Positions 48,270 through 56,798 of a DNA stretch of 64,000 bases are shown in pieces. Positions within the stretch are counted from its first letter, which is position 1. Each line of letters begins with the position of its first letter. The DNA is from Myxococcus xanthus. Lineage in GTDB: Bacteria > Myxococcota > Myxococcia > Myxococcales > Myxococcaceae. The notes beneath the pieces were generated by a model. It searched no databases. It was not told the origin of the DNA and worked only from the letters and a program-made list of their open reading frames with translations. The stretch spans positions 682,001 to 746,000 of the forward strand of contig NZ_FNOH01000004.1 in assembly GCF_900106535.1 (NCBI RefSeq), given 5' to 3'. The position numbers were made by a program, and so were the translations under genes.

Positions 48270-49055
48270 TCACAGTGGAAAGTCCAGCGTCGCCCGGACC
48301 GCATCGTGGTCCGAGCCTCCCGCACGCAGCACCTTCGCACCGCTCAGGCGAAGTTCGCGGCCAAGGACATGGTCGATTTCGACGACGCTCGGGAGGACGG
48401 AGGCAGTGCCAGGCCATGTGGCACCGCAGGCGGCGTCCGGTCCGTCACACGCGTGCTGGAAACCCGCGGAGGCGAAGGCCTTCATGGCCTTGCCTGAGCG
48501 GCCTTCATTCATGTCCCCCAGCACCAGGACCGGTCCTCGCCACCGCGCATAGCGCCGCACCAGCGCCTCCGCCTGACGATGCCGAAGCACCGCGTTCTTC
48601 TCCATGGAAGTGAGCAGGTCATCTGCCCGCTGATGCCTGGCACCTGGCGCCATCAGGTGCACACAGGCCACCTTCACCCAATGCTCACCGAGCCGGATGT
48701 CCGCCTCCAGCGCGGGCATCCTGTGTGGCGTCTGGGGGAAGTGCTCCGTTCGCAACAGCCGATACCGGCTGGCGATACCCACACCCCAGGTTCCCTTTCG
48801 CGGCACCAGCCGCACGTGGGGGAACTGCTTCCCCAGTCGCTTCCGAAAGGCCCTGGCGAATCTCGGCGTCAGCTCACGCAGGCACAGGATATCGGGCGCC
48901 TCCTTCTCGATGACATCGAGCGACTTCTGCACGTCCTCCTCGGGAGCGGAGTAGAGGACGTTGTAGGTCATCACCGTGACTGGCTTGGGCGATGAAGGCG
49001 CGGCACTTGCCTGGAGGGAAAGGACCCACGTAAGCACGAGGCTGGAGAGACACAT
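48270..49055 (-). CDS. Secreted endonuclease/exonuclease/phosphatase (EEP) family protein
   Basis: This is 261 residues from ATG 49055 (GGGAG 7 nt upstream) with a signal peptide ending LQASAAP. The EEP fold is shown by VMTYNVLYSAPEEDV, ILCLRELTPRF (metal glutamate), ACVHLMAPG, VLGDMNEG and a terminal GGSDHDAVRA. These residues are the metal and catalytic set of the DNase I/sphingomyelinase superfamily. It could cleave DNA or phosphodiester lipids outside the cell; which one is unclear. Longer upstream frames lack homology. It is divergent from the M57-like gene. Confidence 0.85.
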   Translation of the reverse strand: MCLSSLVLTWVLSLQASAAPSSPKPVTVMTYNVLYSAPEEDVQKSLDVIEKEAPDILCLRELTPRFARAFRKRLGKQFPHVRLVPRKGTWGVGIASRYRLLRTEHFPQTPHRMPALEADIRLGEHWVKVACVHLMAPGARHQRADDLLTSMEKNAVLRHRQAEALVRRYARWRGPVLVLGDMNEGRSGKAMKAFASAGFQHACDGPDAACGATWPGTASVLPSVVEIDHVLGRELRLSGAKVLRAGGSDHDAVRATLDFPL

Positions 49056-49245
49056 CTCCACACTCCCAGCAAGTCCCGTGCCTGTGGCAGGGAAGCCGCA
49101 CCGGCCCGTCATGGTCAGCCGCCTGCATGATGGGCGACGGGAGTCGCCAAAGGAGTGGCCAGGCACGGTGCCGCCTCGACTTCCGCCATGCTTTGCTCGA
49201 GCGAGCAGAGCAGAAACCCGATTCACGACAGGAGCCCATCGAACC

Positions 49246-50010
49246 ATGTTCAAGAGAGCGGCAGTCCTGATGTTGAACTGTGGCGCCTTGCTGTCCGGCT
49301 GCGGGCCCGACTCACATACCGGGAACGCTGAACTCCTCTCCAATCTGACCGAGGCAGGGTTTCGCCCCGACGACATCACCGTCGTCGATGACGCCGTCTA
49401 CGTCGGGGGCGACGCGCATGTGACGCTCGCGGCCTCCCGGGAGATGCTCCAGCGCGGAGAGGGAAGCAAAGAGCACTACATGACGACCAACATCGTCGGC
49501 TCCAGCGTGACGAGGATTTGCGTCAATCCCACGACGGAGTTCCGGAGCTATGTCCGGCTCATCCAAGGTCTCGATATGGCACTCGCCAACTACAATGCCT
49601 TGGGACTCAGGATTACCTTTGTTCGAGGCCCGGCCACCGGCTGTACCGCGAACATCACCGCGAAAACCATGGCGGGGAGTGGTCACGTCGCGGGCTTTCC
49701 CTCAGGAGGACTTCCCTATGGGGCGATTTCGATTGGCACCGGCCTGAACAGCTACGGCGTAGACCTGAATGAGCATGTCATCACCCATGCGCTGGGCCAC
49801 ACGCTGGGCCTCCGCCACACGGACCATTTCAACCCGAGCATCAGCTGTGGCAGTGGCGCGATGGAGCCGACGGGCACGGGCGCATTGCACATCCCCGGAA
49901 CGCCAACGGGGGCAACGCCGGGCGGGTCCATCATGAATACCTGCTACCCGTCTGGCACCGACGGTGAGTTCACCCCTTCCGACATCGTCGCGTTGAACTT
50001 CATGTACTGA
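49246..50010 (+). CDS. M57 (HEIGH)-family peptidase relative lacking the catalytic glutamate
   Basis: This is 254 residues from ATG 49246 (AGGAG 10 nt upstream). A lipoprotein signal ends in LLSGC. The body matches myxobacterial dual-action HEIGH metallopeptidases, with the zinc signature region EHVITHALGHTLGLRHTDHF. In this family the motif is H-E-x-G-H; here residue 182 is alanine (codon GCG, one base from GAG) although the three histidines are intact. Zinc binding may survive but normal peptide hydrolysis should not. Otherwise the protein is full length. A pseudoenzyme or a recent mutation are both possible. Confidence 0.83.
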   Translation: MFKRAAVLMLNCGALLSGCGPDSHTGNAELLSNLTEAGFRPDDITVVDDAVYVGGDAHVTLAASREMLQRGEGSKEHYMTTNIVGSSVTRICVNPTTEFRSYVRLIQGLDMALANYNALGLRITFVRGPATGCTANITAKTMAGSGHVAGFPSGGLPYGAISIGTGLNSYGVDLNEHVITHALGHTLGLRHTDHFNPSISCGSGAMEPTGTGALHIPGTPTGATPGGSIMNTCYPSGTDGEFTPSDIVALNFMY

Positions 50011-50019
50011 GATGCTGCG

Positions 50020-50052
50020 GGATGATGCGCCTGCACATGAGGCGCATCATCC
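50020..50052 (+). terminator. Hairpin after the M57-like gene
   Basis: GGATGATGCGCCT (50020-50032) and AGGCGCATCATCC (50040-50052) form a perfect 13-bp stem with a 7-nt loop 9 bp past the stop. No T-run follows. Confidence 0.6.
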
Positions 50053-50180
50053 GCCGCCGCCGCGACATGTCCGCCGAGGCGATTCGTCGGGACGCGGAAG
50101 CCATCACAGCGGACCTGGAACGATTGAAGGCCTGCTGGAGGGCCAACGAACGCGCGGAACGCACCGATGCCCTACGGTGA
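50025..50180 (+). CDS. Possible 51-residue basic small protein
   Basis: A frame from ATG 50025 encodes MRLHMRRIIRRRRDMSAEA followed by a heptad-like helix (AEAITADLERLKACWRANER), ending at TGA 50178-50180. It overlaps the M57 hairpin at its start and the end of the kinase gene on the other strand, and no clear ribosome site is visible. It may not be real. Confidence 0.25.
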   Translation: MRLHMRRIIRRRRDMSAEAIRRDAEAITADLERLKACWRANERAERTDALR

Positions 50181-50726
50181 CTCCAGCCGGAAGCGCCCGT
50201 CCGCCAACCCACGGCGCACGGCGCCCACGGTCTCCGCGGCGTCCTGATTGCTGGTGTCGAGCACATGCCCCTCGGGGAGGGCCACCTCGCGGAATCCGCG
50301 CCAGATGTTACGCACCACGTCGGCGTCGGTGAGTGCGTCCGCGTGGACACGCCTCGTGGCACGCGCCACCGTCTCCGCTTCGCCCGGAAGCAGGACGATG
50401 AGGCGCAAGTCAAGCCGATGCGTCCGGGCGGCGACAAGCCAGGGTTCGAAGAACCAAGGGCCAATGACGCCATCGACCATGACCTCATACCCGTCCACGG
50501 CATAACTCGCCGCGCTCGCCGCCAGGGCCGTCATCACCGTGGTGTTCTGAGCGTGGGACTCCGGCAGCCAGGGCGCCAGCGCACCCTTGCGGATGTAGGA
50601 ATAGAAGTCGTCGGCATGCAGGTGGACCGCACGCGCCAGGGGAGACTGCTCCGCGAGTCCACGTGCCACGGTGGACTTGCCAGCACCTGACGGGCCCGAC
50701 ACGAGGACGATTCGGTTCGCCTTCAT
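50172..50726 (-). CDS. Small P-loop kinase / zeta-toxin-like ATPase
   Basis: This 184-residue protein carries Walker A VSGPSGAGKSTVARGLAE (residues 8-25), an acidic HLHADDFYSYIRKG following the P-loop, and VMVDGVIGPWFFEPWL. That resembles small-molecule kinases and chloramphenicol-phosphotransferase/zeta-like enzymes. No antitoxin neighbour is evident, so it is unlikely to be a toxin pair. The phosphate acceptor is unknown. It is complete and starts at a clear ATG. Confidence 0.85.
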   Translation of the reverse strand: MKANRIVLVSGPSGAGKSTVARGLAEQSPLARAVHLHADDFYSYIRKGALAPWLPESHAQNTTVMTALAASAASYAVDGYEVMVDGVIGPWFFEPWLVAARTHRLDLRLIVLLPGEAETVARATRRVHADALTDADVVRNIWRGFREVALPEGHVLDTSNQDAAETVGAVRRGLADGRFRLESP

Positions 50727-50966
50727 GGACCTCAGCGTAGCGTCTCGAATTCACCGACGAAACCGCATCCACCGTCCTGTGATGGACCGCCGGCATGCAT
50801 GAACCTCCCTGACCAGCGCCTGCCTTTCGGCGAAAACCCAGTCACCCAGGAGTCACCCCGTGGATGGATGCCAGGTGCCGTCGCCTGGTTGCTCGCGGGT
50901 CAACCGGGATAGAGTCCGCCCCACGGCCCGGCCGTGGCCGCCCCCACATTCCGCCTCGCGAAGACC

Positions 50967-51554
50967 ATGACGCCCGTCCTGCCCAACCCGGATGATGTGC
51001 TCGGTACGCACAACCCGCTCGTCATCGTCCTGCGTGACCTGCTCAGCGCGGAGGAGTGCGCCGCGCTCATCGAACGGATTGAAGCAGAGGGGCCCACGGC
51101 GGCCCCCATCACCACTTCCGCGGGCTTCGTGATGCGCCCGGACATCCGGAACAACTCCCGGGTGATGTTCGACGACGTCCCCTTGGCGCAGACGTTGTTC
51201 GAGCGTGTCGCTCCGCATGTGCCGCACCGGCTCGAACACGAGTGGACCCTCTGTGGTGCCAATGAGCGCCTGCGCTGCTACCGATATGACGTGGGTGAAT
51301 ACTTCGCCCCGCATTTCGACGGCGCCTTCGTGAGGACGCGCGACGAGCGGAGCCTCCTCACCTTCATGGTCTACCTCAATGAATGTCCGGGCGGAGGCGC
51401 AACGAACTTCCTGTCGCTTGGGCACTCCGTGACGCCGCGCACGGGCAGCGCGCTGCTCTTCAATCACCGCTTGCTTCACGAGGGCGCCACCGTCACCCAG
51501 GGCCGCAAGTACGCGCTGCGCACCGACCTCATGTATCGGCGCCCGGCCTCATGA
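50967..51554 (+). CDS. 2-oxoglutarate/Fe(II) dioxygenase, prolyl 4-hydroxylase-like
   Basis: This is 195 residues from ATG 50967 (a GTG at 50934 is possible). The jelly-roll iron site is complete: H116 and D118 in YFAPHFDGAF, H171 in NHRLLHEGA, and R181 or R185 for 2-oxoglutarate in GRKYALRTD. YLNECPGGGATNF is typical of P4H-type oxygenases. It hydroxylates proline or another residue or small molecule; the substrate is unknown. Its stop codon overlaps the ATG of the next small frame (ATGA). Confidence 0.9.
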   Translation: MTPVLPNPDDVLGTHNPLVIVLRDLLSAEECAALIERIEAEGPTAAPITTSAGFVMRPDIRNNSRVMFDDVPLAQTLFERVAPHVPHRLEHEWTLCGANERLRCYRYDVGEYFAPHFDGAFVRTRDERSLLTFMVYLNECPGGGATNFLSLGHSVTPRTGSALLFNHRLLHEGATVTQGRKYALRTDLMYRRPAS

Positions 51555-51760
51555 CCTTGAGTGGTGCCTGGTACAACGCGCAGCAGCCAGGCTGGGGCAT
51601 CACCTTCAATACCCAGGGGAAGACCCAGGTTGCGCACCTGACCCTCTACGCGGGTTGTCGGCCAACGTGGATTCAGGGCGTCGTGGACAGCACATCGACC
51701 TCGCTCTCCCTCCCCCCGGCGCGGAAGGCTCAGGTCGTCCCCGTCTTCAGCGTGGGCTGA
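51551..51760 (+). CDS. Small protein coupled to the dioxygenase by ATGA overlap
   Basis: This is 69 residues. Its ATG overlaps the dioxygenase TGA, suggesting translational coupling. The sequence SGAWYNAQQPGWGITFN with TLYAGCRPTWIQGVV matches the W-Y-x-x-x-x-P-G-W-G pattern seen as a repeat unit in some larger secreted bacterial proteins. Here only one unit is present and no signal peptide is visible, so it may be a cut-down remnant. Its tail overlaps the convergent transporter gene by 31 bp. No function can be assigned. Confidence 0.45.
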   Translation: MTLSGAWYNAQQPGWGITFNTQGKTQVAHLTLYAGCRPTWIQGVVDSTSTSLSLPPARKAQVVPVFSVG

Positions 51761-52665
51761 TGCCGAAGCAGGCTCGAACCACTAACGATGAGAATGCCGG
51801 TGAGCACCAACACGGCCCCCACGGCGAAGAAGCCATCCGCCTGCTCATTCAGCACCAGGATGCCCGCGCTGACGCCAAACAGCGGCGTCATGAAGGAGAA
51901 GACCGACAGGTTGGAGGCAAGATAGCGGCGCAGGAGCCAGAACCAGGTGAGGTAGCTGGCGAAGCAGACGATGACGCCCTGAAACAACAGACTTGCCCAG
52001 GCAATGGGCGCCATTGAAATCGGGCCGGCCTGACCGGTGAGCAGGGCCACCGGCAGCAGGAGCGCGACGCCGCCCACCAACTGGTAGAGGAGCGTCTGGG
52101 TGGGGGGCGCATCGGACAGCGCCGACACGCGAATGGCCACGGTGGTGGCCCCCCAGGCCAGTCCTGCCAGCAGCCCCAGCGCGTCGCCCCAGAGCACGCC
52201 CGGGCTGATGTCGCCTTGGAGCCAGCCACCGCCAAAGGCCAGCGCGATGCCTACGAAAGCCACGGCGATGCCCAACCACTGCGTGCGCCGCAGCCGCTCG
52301 GCAGGCACGAGCCAGTGCAGGCCCAGGGCGGCGAAGATGGGCGCGGTGTAGAGGAAGACGCCCATATGTGACGCGTGGGTGTGGCGCAGCCCCTCGCCGA
52401 CGAAGAGGAACTCCAGGGCGAAGAGCGCGCCCACCACGAGCCCTGGACGCCAGGGGCCACGGCGCAAGAGCCCTCGCTCGCCGCGCACCCAGCACAACAG
52501 CCCCACGAGCAGCGCGCCCACACCCGAGCGCACCGCCATCTGCATCATGGAGGGGATGTGGGGAGCGGCCAGCTTGACGGCCACCTGCTGCATGCCCCAG
52601 ATGGCGCACAACGCGAGCATGCTCGCGAGCGCGAAGCCGTCCGCGGGTTTCCGATGAGAACTCAT
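51730..52665 (-). CDS. EamA/DMT-family transporter
   Basis: This is 311 residues from ATG 52665, the start of the family-like sequence MSSHRKPADGF; the frame extends to 52767 into the regulator region. Ten hydrophobic segments form the duplicated EamA fold, with features such as ALCAIWGMQQVAVKLA and SVFSFMTPLFGVSAGILVLN, the latter being the classical conserved block of repeat two. Such proteins export amino acids or metabolites. It is divergent from an AraC-type regulator 70 bp away, which likely controls it. Confidence 0.92.
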   Translation of the reverse strand: MSSHRKPADGFALASMLALCAIWGMQQVAVKLAAPHIPSMMQMAVRSGVGALLVGLLCWVRGERGLLRRGPWRPGLVVGALFALEFLFVGEGLRHTHASHMGVFLYTAPIFAALGLHWLVPAERLRRTQWLGIAVAFVGIALAFGGGWLQGDISPGVLWGDALGLLAGLAWGATTVAIRVSALSDAPPTQTLLYQLVGGVALLLPVALLTGQAGPISMAPIAWASLLFQGVIVCFASYLTWFWLLRRYLASNLSVFSFMTPLFGVSAGILVLNEQADGFFAVGAVLVLTGILIVSGSSLLRHQPTLKTGTT

Positions 52666-52735
52666 GCGAACATCCTGCGCATGGCGGGGCTGATTGATAT
52701 AGCGAGATTCCGACAACCCATCCCGAGAAGGCGCC

Positions 52736-53521
52736 ATGGCGAAGCAGCTCCAGGTTCCTTTCACCACAAACCTTCCACACCCCGTGTATTTCCGGACGGC
52801 GAGCCTGCCTGCCGCGGCGACGTACCCCCGGCATCGGCACCCCTGGGGGGAGTTCGTCTACGCGTTCAGCGGGGTGATGGAACTCAAGCTGGCCGGCAGC
52901 CACTACCTGGCGCCCCCGCAGTACGGCATCTGGCTTCCACCCGACGTGGAGCACCGGGGCATGAACCGCTTCGAGGCGAGCCACTGCTCGCTCTACCTCG
53001 CGCAGGCGTGGTGCCGGGGCATGCCCAAGACGACGTGCGCGCTGGCGGTGAGCCCTCTGGTGAAGTCATTGCTGGAGCACCTCCGCGCGCATGAGCTGGC
53101 GCAGCCTCGCACGAGCGCCGAGCGCCGACTGTTCCGGGTGCTCATCGACCAGCTGACGCTGGCCCCCACCCATGGGAGCTACCTGCCCATGTCCGATGAC
53201 TCGCTCCTGGAGCCGGTCCTCACGGCGCTCGAGCAGCACCCGGAGGATGAGCGCTCCCTGGCCGAGTGGGCGCGGGTGCTGCACACCACGGAGCGGACGC
53301 TGGAGCGGCGCTGTCAGCAGCACCTGGGGCTGTCGTTCAGCGAGTGGCGCCAGCGGCTGCGCGTGGTGAAGGCGCTCGCGAGGCTGGAGCAGGGCCACTC
53401 CGTGGAGGCCATCGCGCTCGACCTGGGCTACAGCAGCGCCTCCGCCTTCATCGCGATGTTCCGGCGGATGACAGGCACCACACCGGACAAGGTCCGGGGC
53501 CACGGCTTCGTGGCCTCGTGA
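52736..53521 (+). CDS. AraC-family regulator with N-terminal cupin
   Basis: This 261-residue protein starts at ATG 52736 (GAGAAGG upstream). The N-terminal cupin includes YPRHRHPWGEFVYAFSGVME and the histidine-containing WLPPDVEHRG. The double HTH at about 170-255 has SLAEWARVLHTTERTLERRC and AIALDLGYSSASAFIAMFRR, the second AraC helix. It lies divergently next to the EamA gene with 70 bp between starts, and local control of that exporter by a metabolite bound in the cupin is the simplest model. Confidence 0.92.
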   Translation: MAKQLQVPFTTNLPHPVYFRTASLPAAATYPRHRHPWGEFVYAFSGVMELKLAGSHYLAPPQYGIWLPPDVEHRGMNRFEASHCSLYLAQAWCRGMPKTTCALAVSPLVKSLLEHLRAHELAQPRTSAERRLFRVLIDQLTLAPTHGSYLPMSDDSLLEPVLTALEQHPEDERSLAEWARVLHTTERTLERRCQQHLGLSFSEWRQRLRVVKALARLEQGHSVEAIALDLGYSSASAFIAMFRRMTGTTPDKVRGHGFVAS

Positions 53522-53553
53522 GGGTCGACTCCTGGAGCCGCCCGAAAGAAAAC

Positions 53554-53589
53554 GAGGGCCGCGCCCCCCTTGGAATGGGCGCGGCCCTC
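53554..53589 (-). terminator. Intrinsic terminator of the lipoprotein gene
   Basis: A perfect 13-bp stem GAGGGCCGCGCCC (53554-53566) with 53577-53589 and a 10-nt loop. Read on the minus strand it is followed by TCGTTTTCTTTC, the T-rich tail expected of an intrinsic terminator, 26 bp after the lipoprotein stop. It may also stop the AraC transcript coming from the left. Confidence 0.8.
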
Positions 53590-53615
53590 ACGTGCGGCAT
53601 CGAAGGGTTGAAGGA

Positions 53616-55073
53616 CTACTCGCAGCTGCCCTGCCGCAGGTACGACAACAGCGAAGCATCGTTCTCTGAAGCCGGCTCCGCCCCCACCAGGCACTGCCCC
53701 TGGGCGACGACCACCTGCGAGTCATTCGCGGAGAGCAGCAGCTCGCCCGTCACCACCTGCAGGCCGCCCTTGAAGCCCGTGGCGCTGTTGGCGGGCGCCG
53801 CGCGCAAGCTCGGTCCCCCTGCGCCCCCGCTGAGACGCAGCCGATAGGTCGCGTCCTCATACGCCGCGGGGATCTCCGACGCGGGGTCCGCCTTCAGCGG
53901 CGCCAGGTAGAAGCGCGTCACCAGGTCGAACTCCGGCTGCACCTTCAGCAGCGGCGCGCCGTCCGCCCCGCGCGTCAGCGTCACGTCGAAGTGCCGACCC
54001 GACTGCTCATTGAGGTCCAGCGCGAAGAGCTTGTCGTTCCCCAGGCTCAGGTGGGTCTGCGCGTCGCCAAGGCCCAGGTTCTTCACCACGAAGTCCGTCT
54101 GGTTCTCCGTCGCCTCGACGGAGTACGAGATGCCGGCCAGGGACACCGTCCAATCCTTGCCACGCAGCGCCGGCGCCAACCCCGTGTAAGGAAGGCGAAC
54201 CTCCGTGGTGTTGAGGTCCAGCGAGAAGCGCGCGCGCTTCGCCTGGCCGTCCGCCTCGAACGCCACGAGCGGCACCGCCCGCGCGGAGGAGAACGCGAAG
54301 GTGCTCCCCTCCAGCGCCAGCTCCAGCCGCAGCGCGTCCAGGATGGAGGCGCTGACAATCCAGTGCGACTCGCCCTCCTTCGTCACCTTGAGCTCAACCT
54401 GCCCCACCATCACCTTCGGCAGGAACCCGGCCGACTCGGCGTCGAGCTGCTCCACCGCCCCCTTCAAGCCGCCCAGGTCCACCACCAGCGAGACGGCCTT
54501 CGGCAGGAAGCGCAGCGCCAGCGGCTCCGCGCGCTTCGCGCCGATGAGCAACTCCAACTCCAGGGAGTCGTCCCCCAGGTTCGTCGCGCGAACGCGCAGC
54601 TGCGCATCATCCACGAAGCGGACACAGTCCGCGTCCGCAGGCGCCCTGCCGTCCGTGCAGATCTGCTCGCCCTTCAAGCGGAAGACGGTGGCGTTGTCCT
54701 CCGTGGACTCCACGTTGGCCTCGGTGAAGACGCGCTCGCGCAGGAACCGCTCCAACTCGTCCGCCTGCGCGTCCACTTCATCCGCGTCGAACAAGGTGGA
54801 CAGCGCCTCGCCTTCGTCACCCACCTGCAGCCCAGGGAGCGGCACGCCCTCGAAGCCAGCGCCGAACAGCGCCATCGCGTCGTCCAGGCCATTGAGCGTC
54901 GACAGGCCGCTCACGGTCTTCATGCTGCTGCTGACACCTCGCAGCGTCTCCGCCGACCGGGAGGCGGCGATGTCGGCGACCTTCTTCGCGTCGGGAGCTT
55001 CATCGGAATCACAGCCCGTCGTGACGAATGCGACGGCCGCGACGGCCGCGAGCCAGGACCTGGAGTTCTGCAT
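53616..55073 (-). CDS. Hypothetical lipoprotein of 485 residues
   Basis: The start is ATG 55073 with AAGGAG 9 nt upstream and a signal ending in the lipobox FVTTGC. The mature protein is Asp/Glu- and Val-rich with alternating beta-strand-like segments such as LGDDSLELELLIGAK, FAFSSARAVPLVAF and LGDDKLFALDLNE-type runs. I recognise no family. Pairs of cysteines occur near 160-175 (EQICTDGRAPADADC) and at the C-terminus (QCLV, GSCE), consistent with disulfides outside the cytoplasm. It ends at a strong intrinsic terminator. Confidence 0.75.
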   Translation of the reverse strand: MQNSRSWLAAVAAVAFVTTGCDSDEAPDAKKVADIAASRSAETLRGVSSSMKTVSGLSTLNGLDDAMALFGAGFEGVPLPGLQVGDEGEALSTLFDADEVDAQADELERFLRERVFTEANVESTEDNATVFRLKGEQICTDGRAPADADCVRFVDDAQLRVRATNLGDDSLELELLIGAKRAEPLALRFLPKAVSLVVDLGGLKGAVEQLDAESAGFLPKVMVGQVELKVTKEGESHWIVSASILDALRLELALEGSTFAFSSARAVPLVAFEADGQAKRARFSLDLNTTEVRLPYTGLAPALRGKDWTVSLAGISYSVEATENQTDFVVKNLGLGDAQTHLSLGNDKLFALDLNEQSGRHFDVTLTRGADGAPLLKVQPEFDLVTRFYLAPLKADPASEIPAAYEDATYRLRLSGGAGGPSLRAAPANSATGFKGGLQVVTGELLLSANDSQVVVAQGQCLVGAEPASENDASLLSYLRQGSCE

Positions 55074-55279
55074 GGGGTGTTGCTCCTTGGGGGTGGGTTG
55101 ACAGTGCCCCCTCATCAGCAACGACCGCGCCAACCCATACCCCCGGTGTTTCCAAGGGTTTTCGACACACCCTTGGCCTCAAAGTCGGAGTTGCCATGAC
55201 ATTCCTGTCATGACGCGCCTGTCGGCGCCGGTGCCAGGATGATGCTTGCGCGATGCGGGGCATTCCCTGAGGCATCCCC

Positions 55280-55462
55280 TCAGATGTGCAGCAGCCTGTC
55301 CCTGCGCTCCGGCGTCTTCACGCGAACCGCCTTCAGGCCCATTCCGAATTTGAGGTCCTTCACGTCCCGGAACGTCTCCTCCGTGGTGAAGCGCCGGCCG
55401 TAGGTGTCCAGCAGCTCCTGGGCCGTGGCCTCGCCGAAGCTGGTGGCCAGACACCAGTCCAC
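55280..55462 (-). mobile_element. IS4-family transposase C-terminal remnant
   Basis: About 60 codons read WCLATSFGEATAQELLDTYG, RRFTTEETFRDVKDLKFGMG and end with RRDRLLHI. That is the C-terminal catalytic glutamate region of IS4-type transposases (Y-x-x-R-F-x-x-E-E-x-F-R-D-x-K). An in-frame stop lies just upstream at about 55470 and the aspartate-containing two thirds are absent. No terminal inverted repeats were found, so this is a dead fragment. Confidence 0.75.
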
Positions 55463-55469
55463 CGACTAC

Positions 55470-55612
55470 GCCACGCACTCCGCGCACGTCGCGGATGCAT
55501 ACACCCGCTCACGCGCCGCGGGCTTCGTGCCCTACGTCACCGTACGCGCGATGGAGCGGATGACGGTGAACGCCGGGTGGGACCCGCAGTCGCCCGTCCC
55601 GCCCGGGTCAAC
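55470..55612 (+). pseudogene. Unassigned coding fragment beside the IS4 remnant
   Basis: On the plus strand a high-GC3 frame reads YATHSAHVADAYTRSRAAGF, then VPYVTVRAMERMTVNAGWDP, before losing protein character. It looks like the C-terminal end of a gene cut at the IS4 remnant. The wording recalls endo-alpha-1,4-polygalactosaminidase-like (GH114) tails, but I cannot confirm that. Confidence 0.3.
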
Positions 55613-55938
55613 AGCTCGTCTCGACGAAGCACCGCGCCTCGAATGCCACACGAGGCGCGGTGCCCACCTTCAGCGCCGCCAGTGGAAAGCCCTGTGGAGT
55701 ACGTGCGAACGGTTGAGGGGCGGAAGCAGGCAGCGGAGCCAACCTGTCTACCGAAGCGGCGCTCCCGCACCTGACCGGCCTCGGCTTGCCGTCAGCTCCC
55801 AGCGGTGGGGGATGCCACCTTCAGAGAGGCCGTTCGCTCAGGGCGCGTATGCCTCCGCCGTGGCAAGTTGGCGGGTGCCATCTTCGCCCCCCACGACGAG
55901 AACCCTCGAAACCGAGCATGCTTTGGCTTTCTATGTGG
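55613..55938. other. Intergenic region, 326 bp
   Basis: This lies between the IS4-associated fragments and the AraC gene end. Several short frames exist, but none has consistent codon use. I see no operator or terminator of note. Confidence 0.4.
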
Positions 55939-56706
55939 TCATGTCCTGCCGCGCAGATACCGCCTTGGCGTTTCGCCGGTCATCTGGCGGAAAAAGGCGA
56001 TAAAGGCGCTGTCGCTGGCGAAGCCCAAATCGAAGGCCACCCCGCTCACGTTCTCTCCCGAGGCCAGCAAGTCCACCGCCCGCAGAAGCCGCCAGCTCTG
56101 CCGCCAAGCCTGGTAACTCATACCGGCCTCGCGCCGGAAGATGCGAGTGATCGTGCGAGCGCTGGCTCCCACCAGGTTCGCGAGCCCAGAGAGTTCGGGC
56201 GGCAATTCGTCAAGATTGAGCCGCGAGAGGCGCGGATCGCTCGGCACCGGCAAGAGCATCGGCTCGCGCCGGGCCGTCCGCAGCTCATCAAGGCAGACCG
56301 CCAGCAGGTTCGCCGCAGCCCCCTGGTTCCAGTCGGTCTCAAAGGGCGCATGGCTGATCCGTTCGAACACCTCACGCAGAAGCGGTGTCATCGACAGGAT
56401 CGCCGACCCCTCGGTCGGGGGCGCGATGCGGGACGTGTCGAGATAGATCGAGCGATATTCCACCTCACCGCGGATCAACACGCGATGCGCGGTCGCCGGC
56501 GGAATCCATGCAACCCGGATCGGCGGCAGCATCGAAATCATGCCGGGTAGCGCAATGCGGATCGAGCCGGCGTAGGCGAAGAGGAGCTGCCCTCTTTGAT
56601 GGCTGTGCAGGCCGGAATCGTGGCGCACCAGCAGCGAGGCGATGCCGCTGACCGGCGCCGCCTGCTGGTCGGGGTCGAAAGGGTCGCTGGGCGCTAGCCA
56701 GGGCAC
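55939..56706 (-). CDS. AraC-family regulator, probably controlling the divergent MFS gene
   Basis: This 255-residue regulator has an N-terminal cupin (HDSGLHSHQRGQLLFAYAGS, WIPPATAHRV) and a C-terminal AraC HTH pair. The second helix region reads VAFDLGFASDSAFIAFFRQM and the protein ends GETPRRYLRGRT. The architecture is typical of regulators divergent from drug-efflux pumps. Third positions carry more A/T than in the surrounding genes. The start of the MFS gene is 92 bp away on the other strand, giving a classic regulator-pump pair. Confidence 0.9.
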   Translation of the reverse strand: MPWLAPSDPFDPDQQAAPVSGIASLLVRHDSGLHSHQRGQLLFAYAGSIRIALPGMISMLPPIRVAWIPPATAHRVLIRGEVEYRSIYLDTSRIAPPTEGSAILSMTPLLREVFERISHAPFETDWNQGAAANLLAVCLDELRTARREPMLLPVPSDPRLSRLNLDELPPELSGLANLVGASARTITRIFRREAGMSYQAWRQSWRLLRAVDLLASGENVSGVAFDLGFASDSAFIAFFRQMTGETPRRYLRGRT

Positions 56707-56798
56707 TTGTCCGATTTCCGATGGAAATTGTCTTTCCGTTTGTAATACGCGGAGGCCCGAACGGCTAGACGTGATGGCGAATCGTCGTTGAGGTTGCC

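Noticed and set aside
50172..50726. Zeta toxin of a toxin-antitoxin pair
   Set aside because: The P-loop and the acidic segment fit small kinases generally. No epsilon-like antitoxin gene is adjacent; the only small frame (50025-50180) lies convergently and is doubtful.
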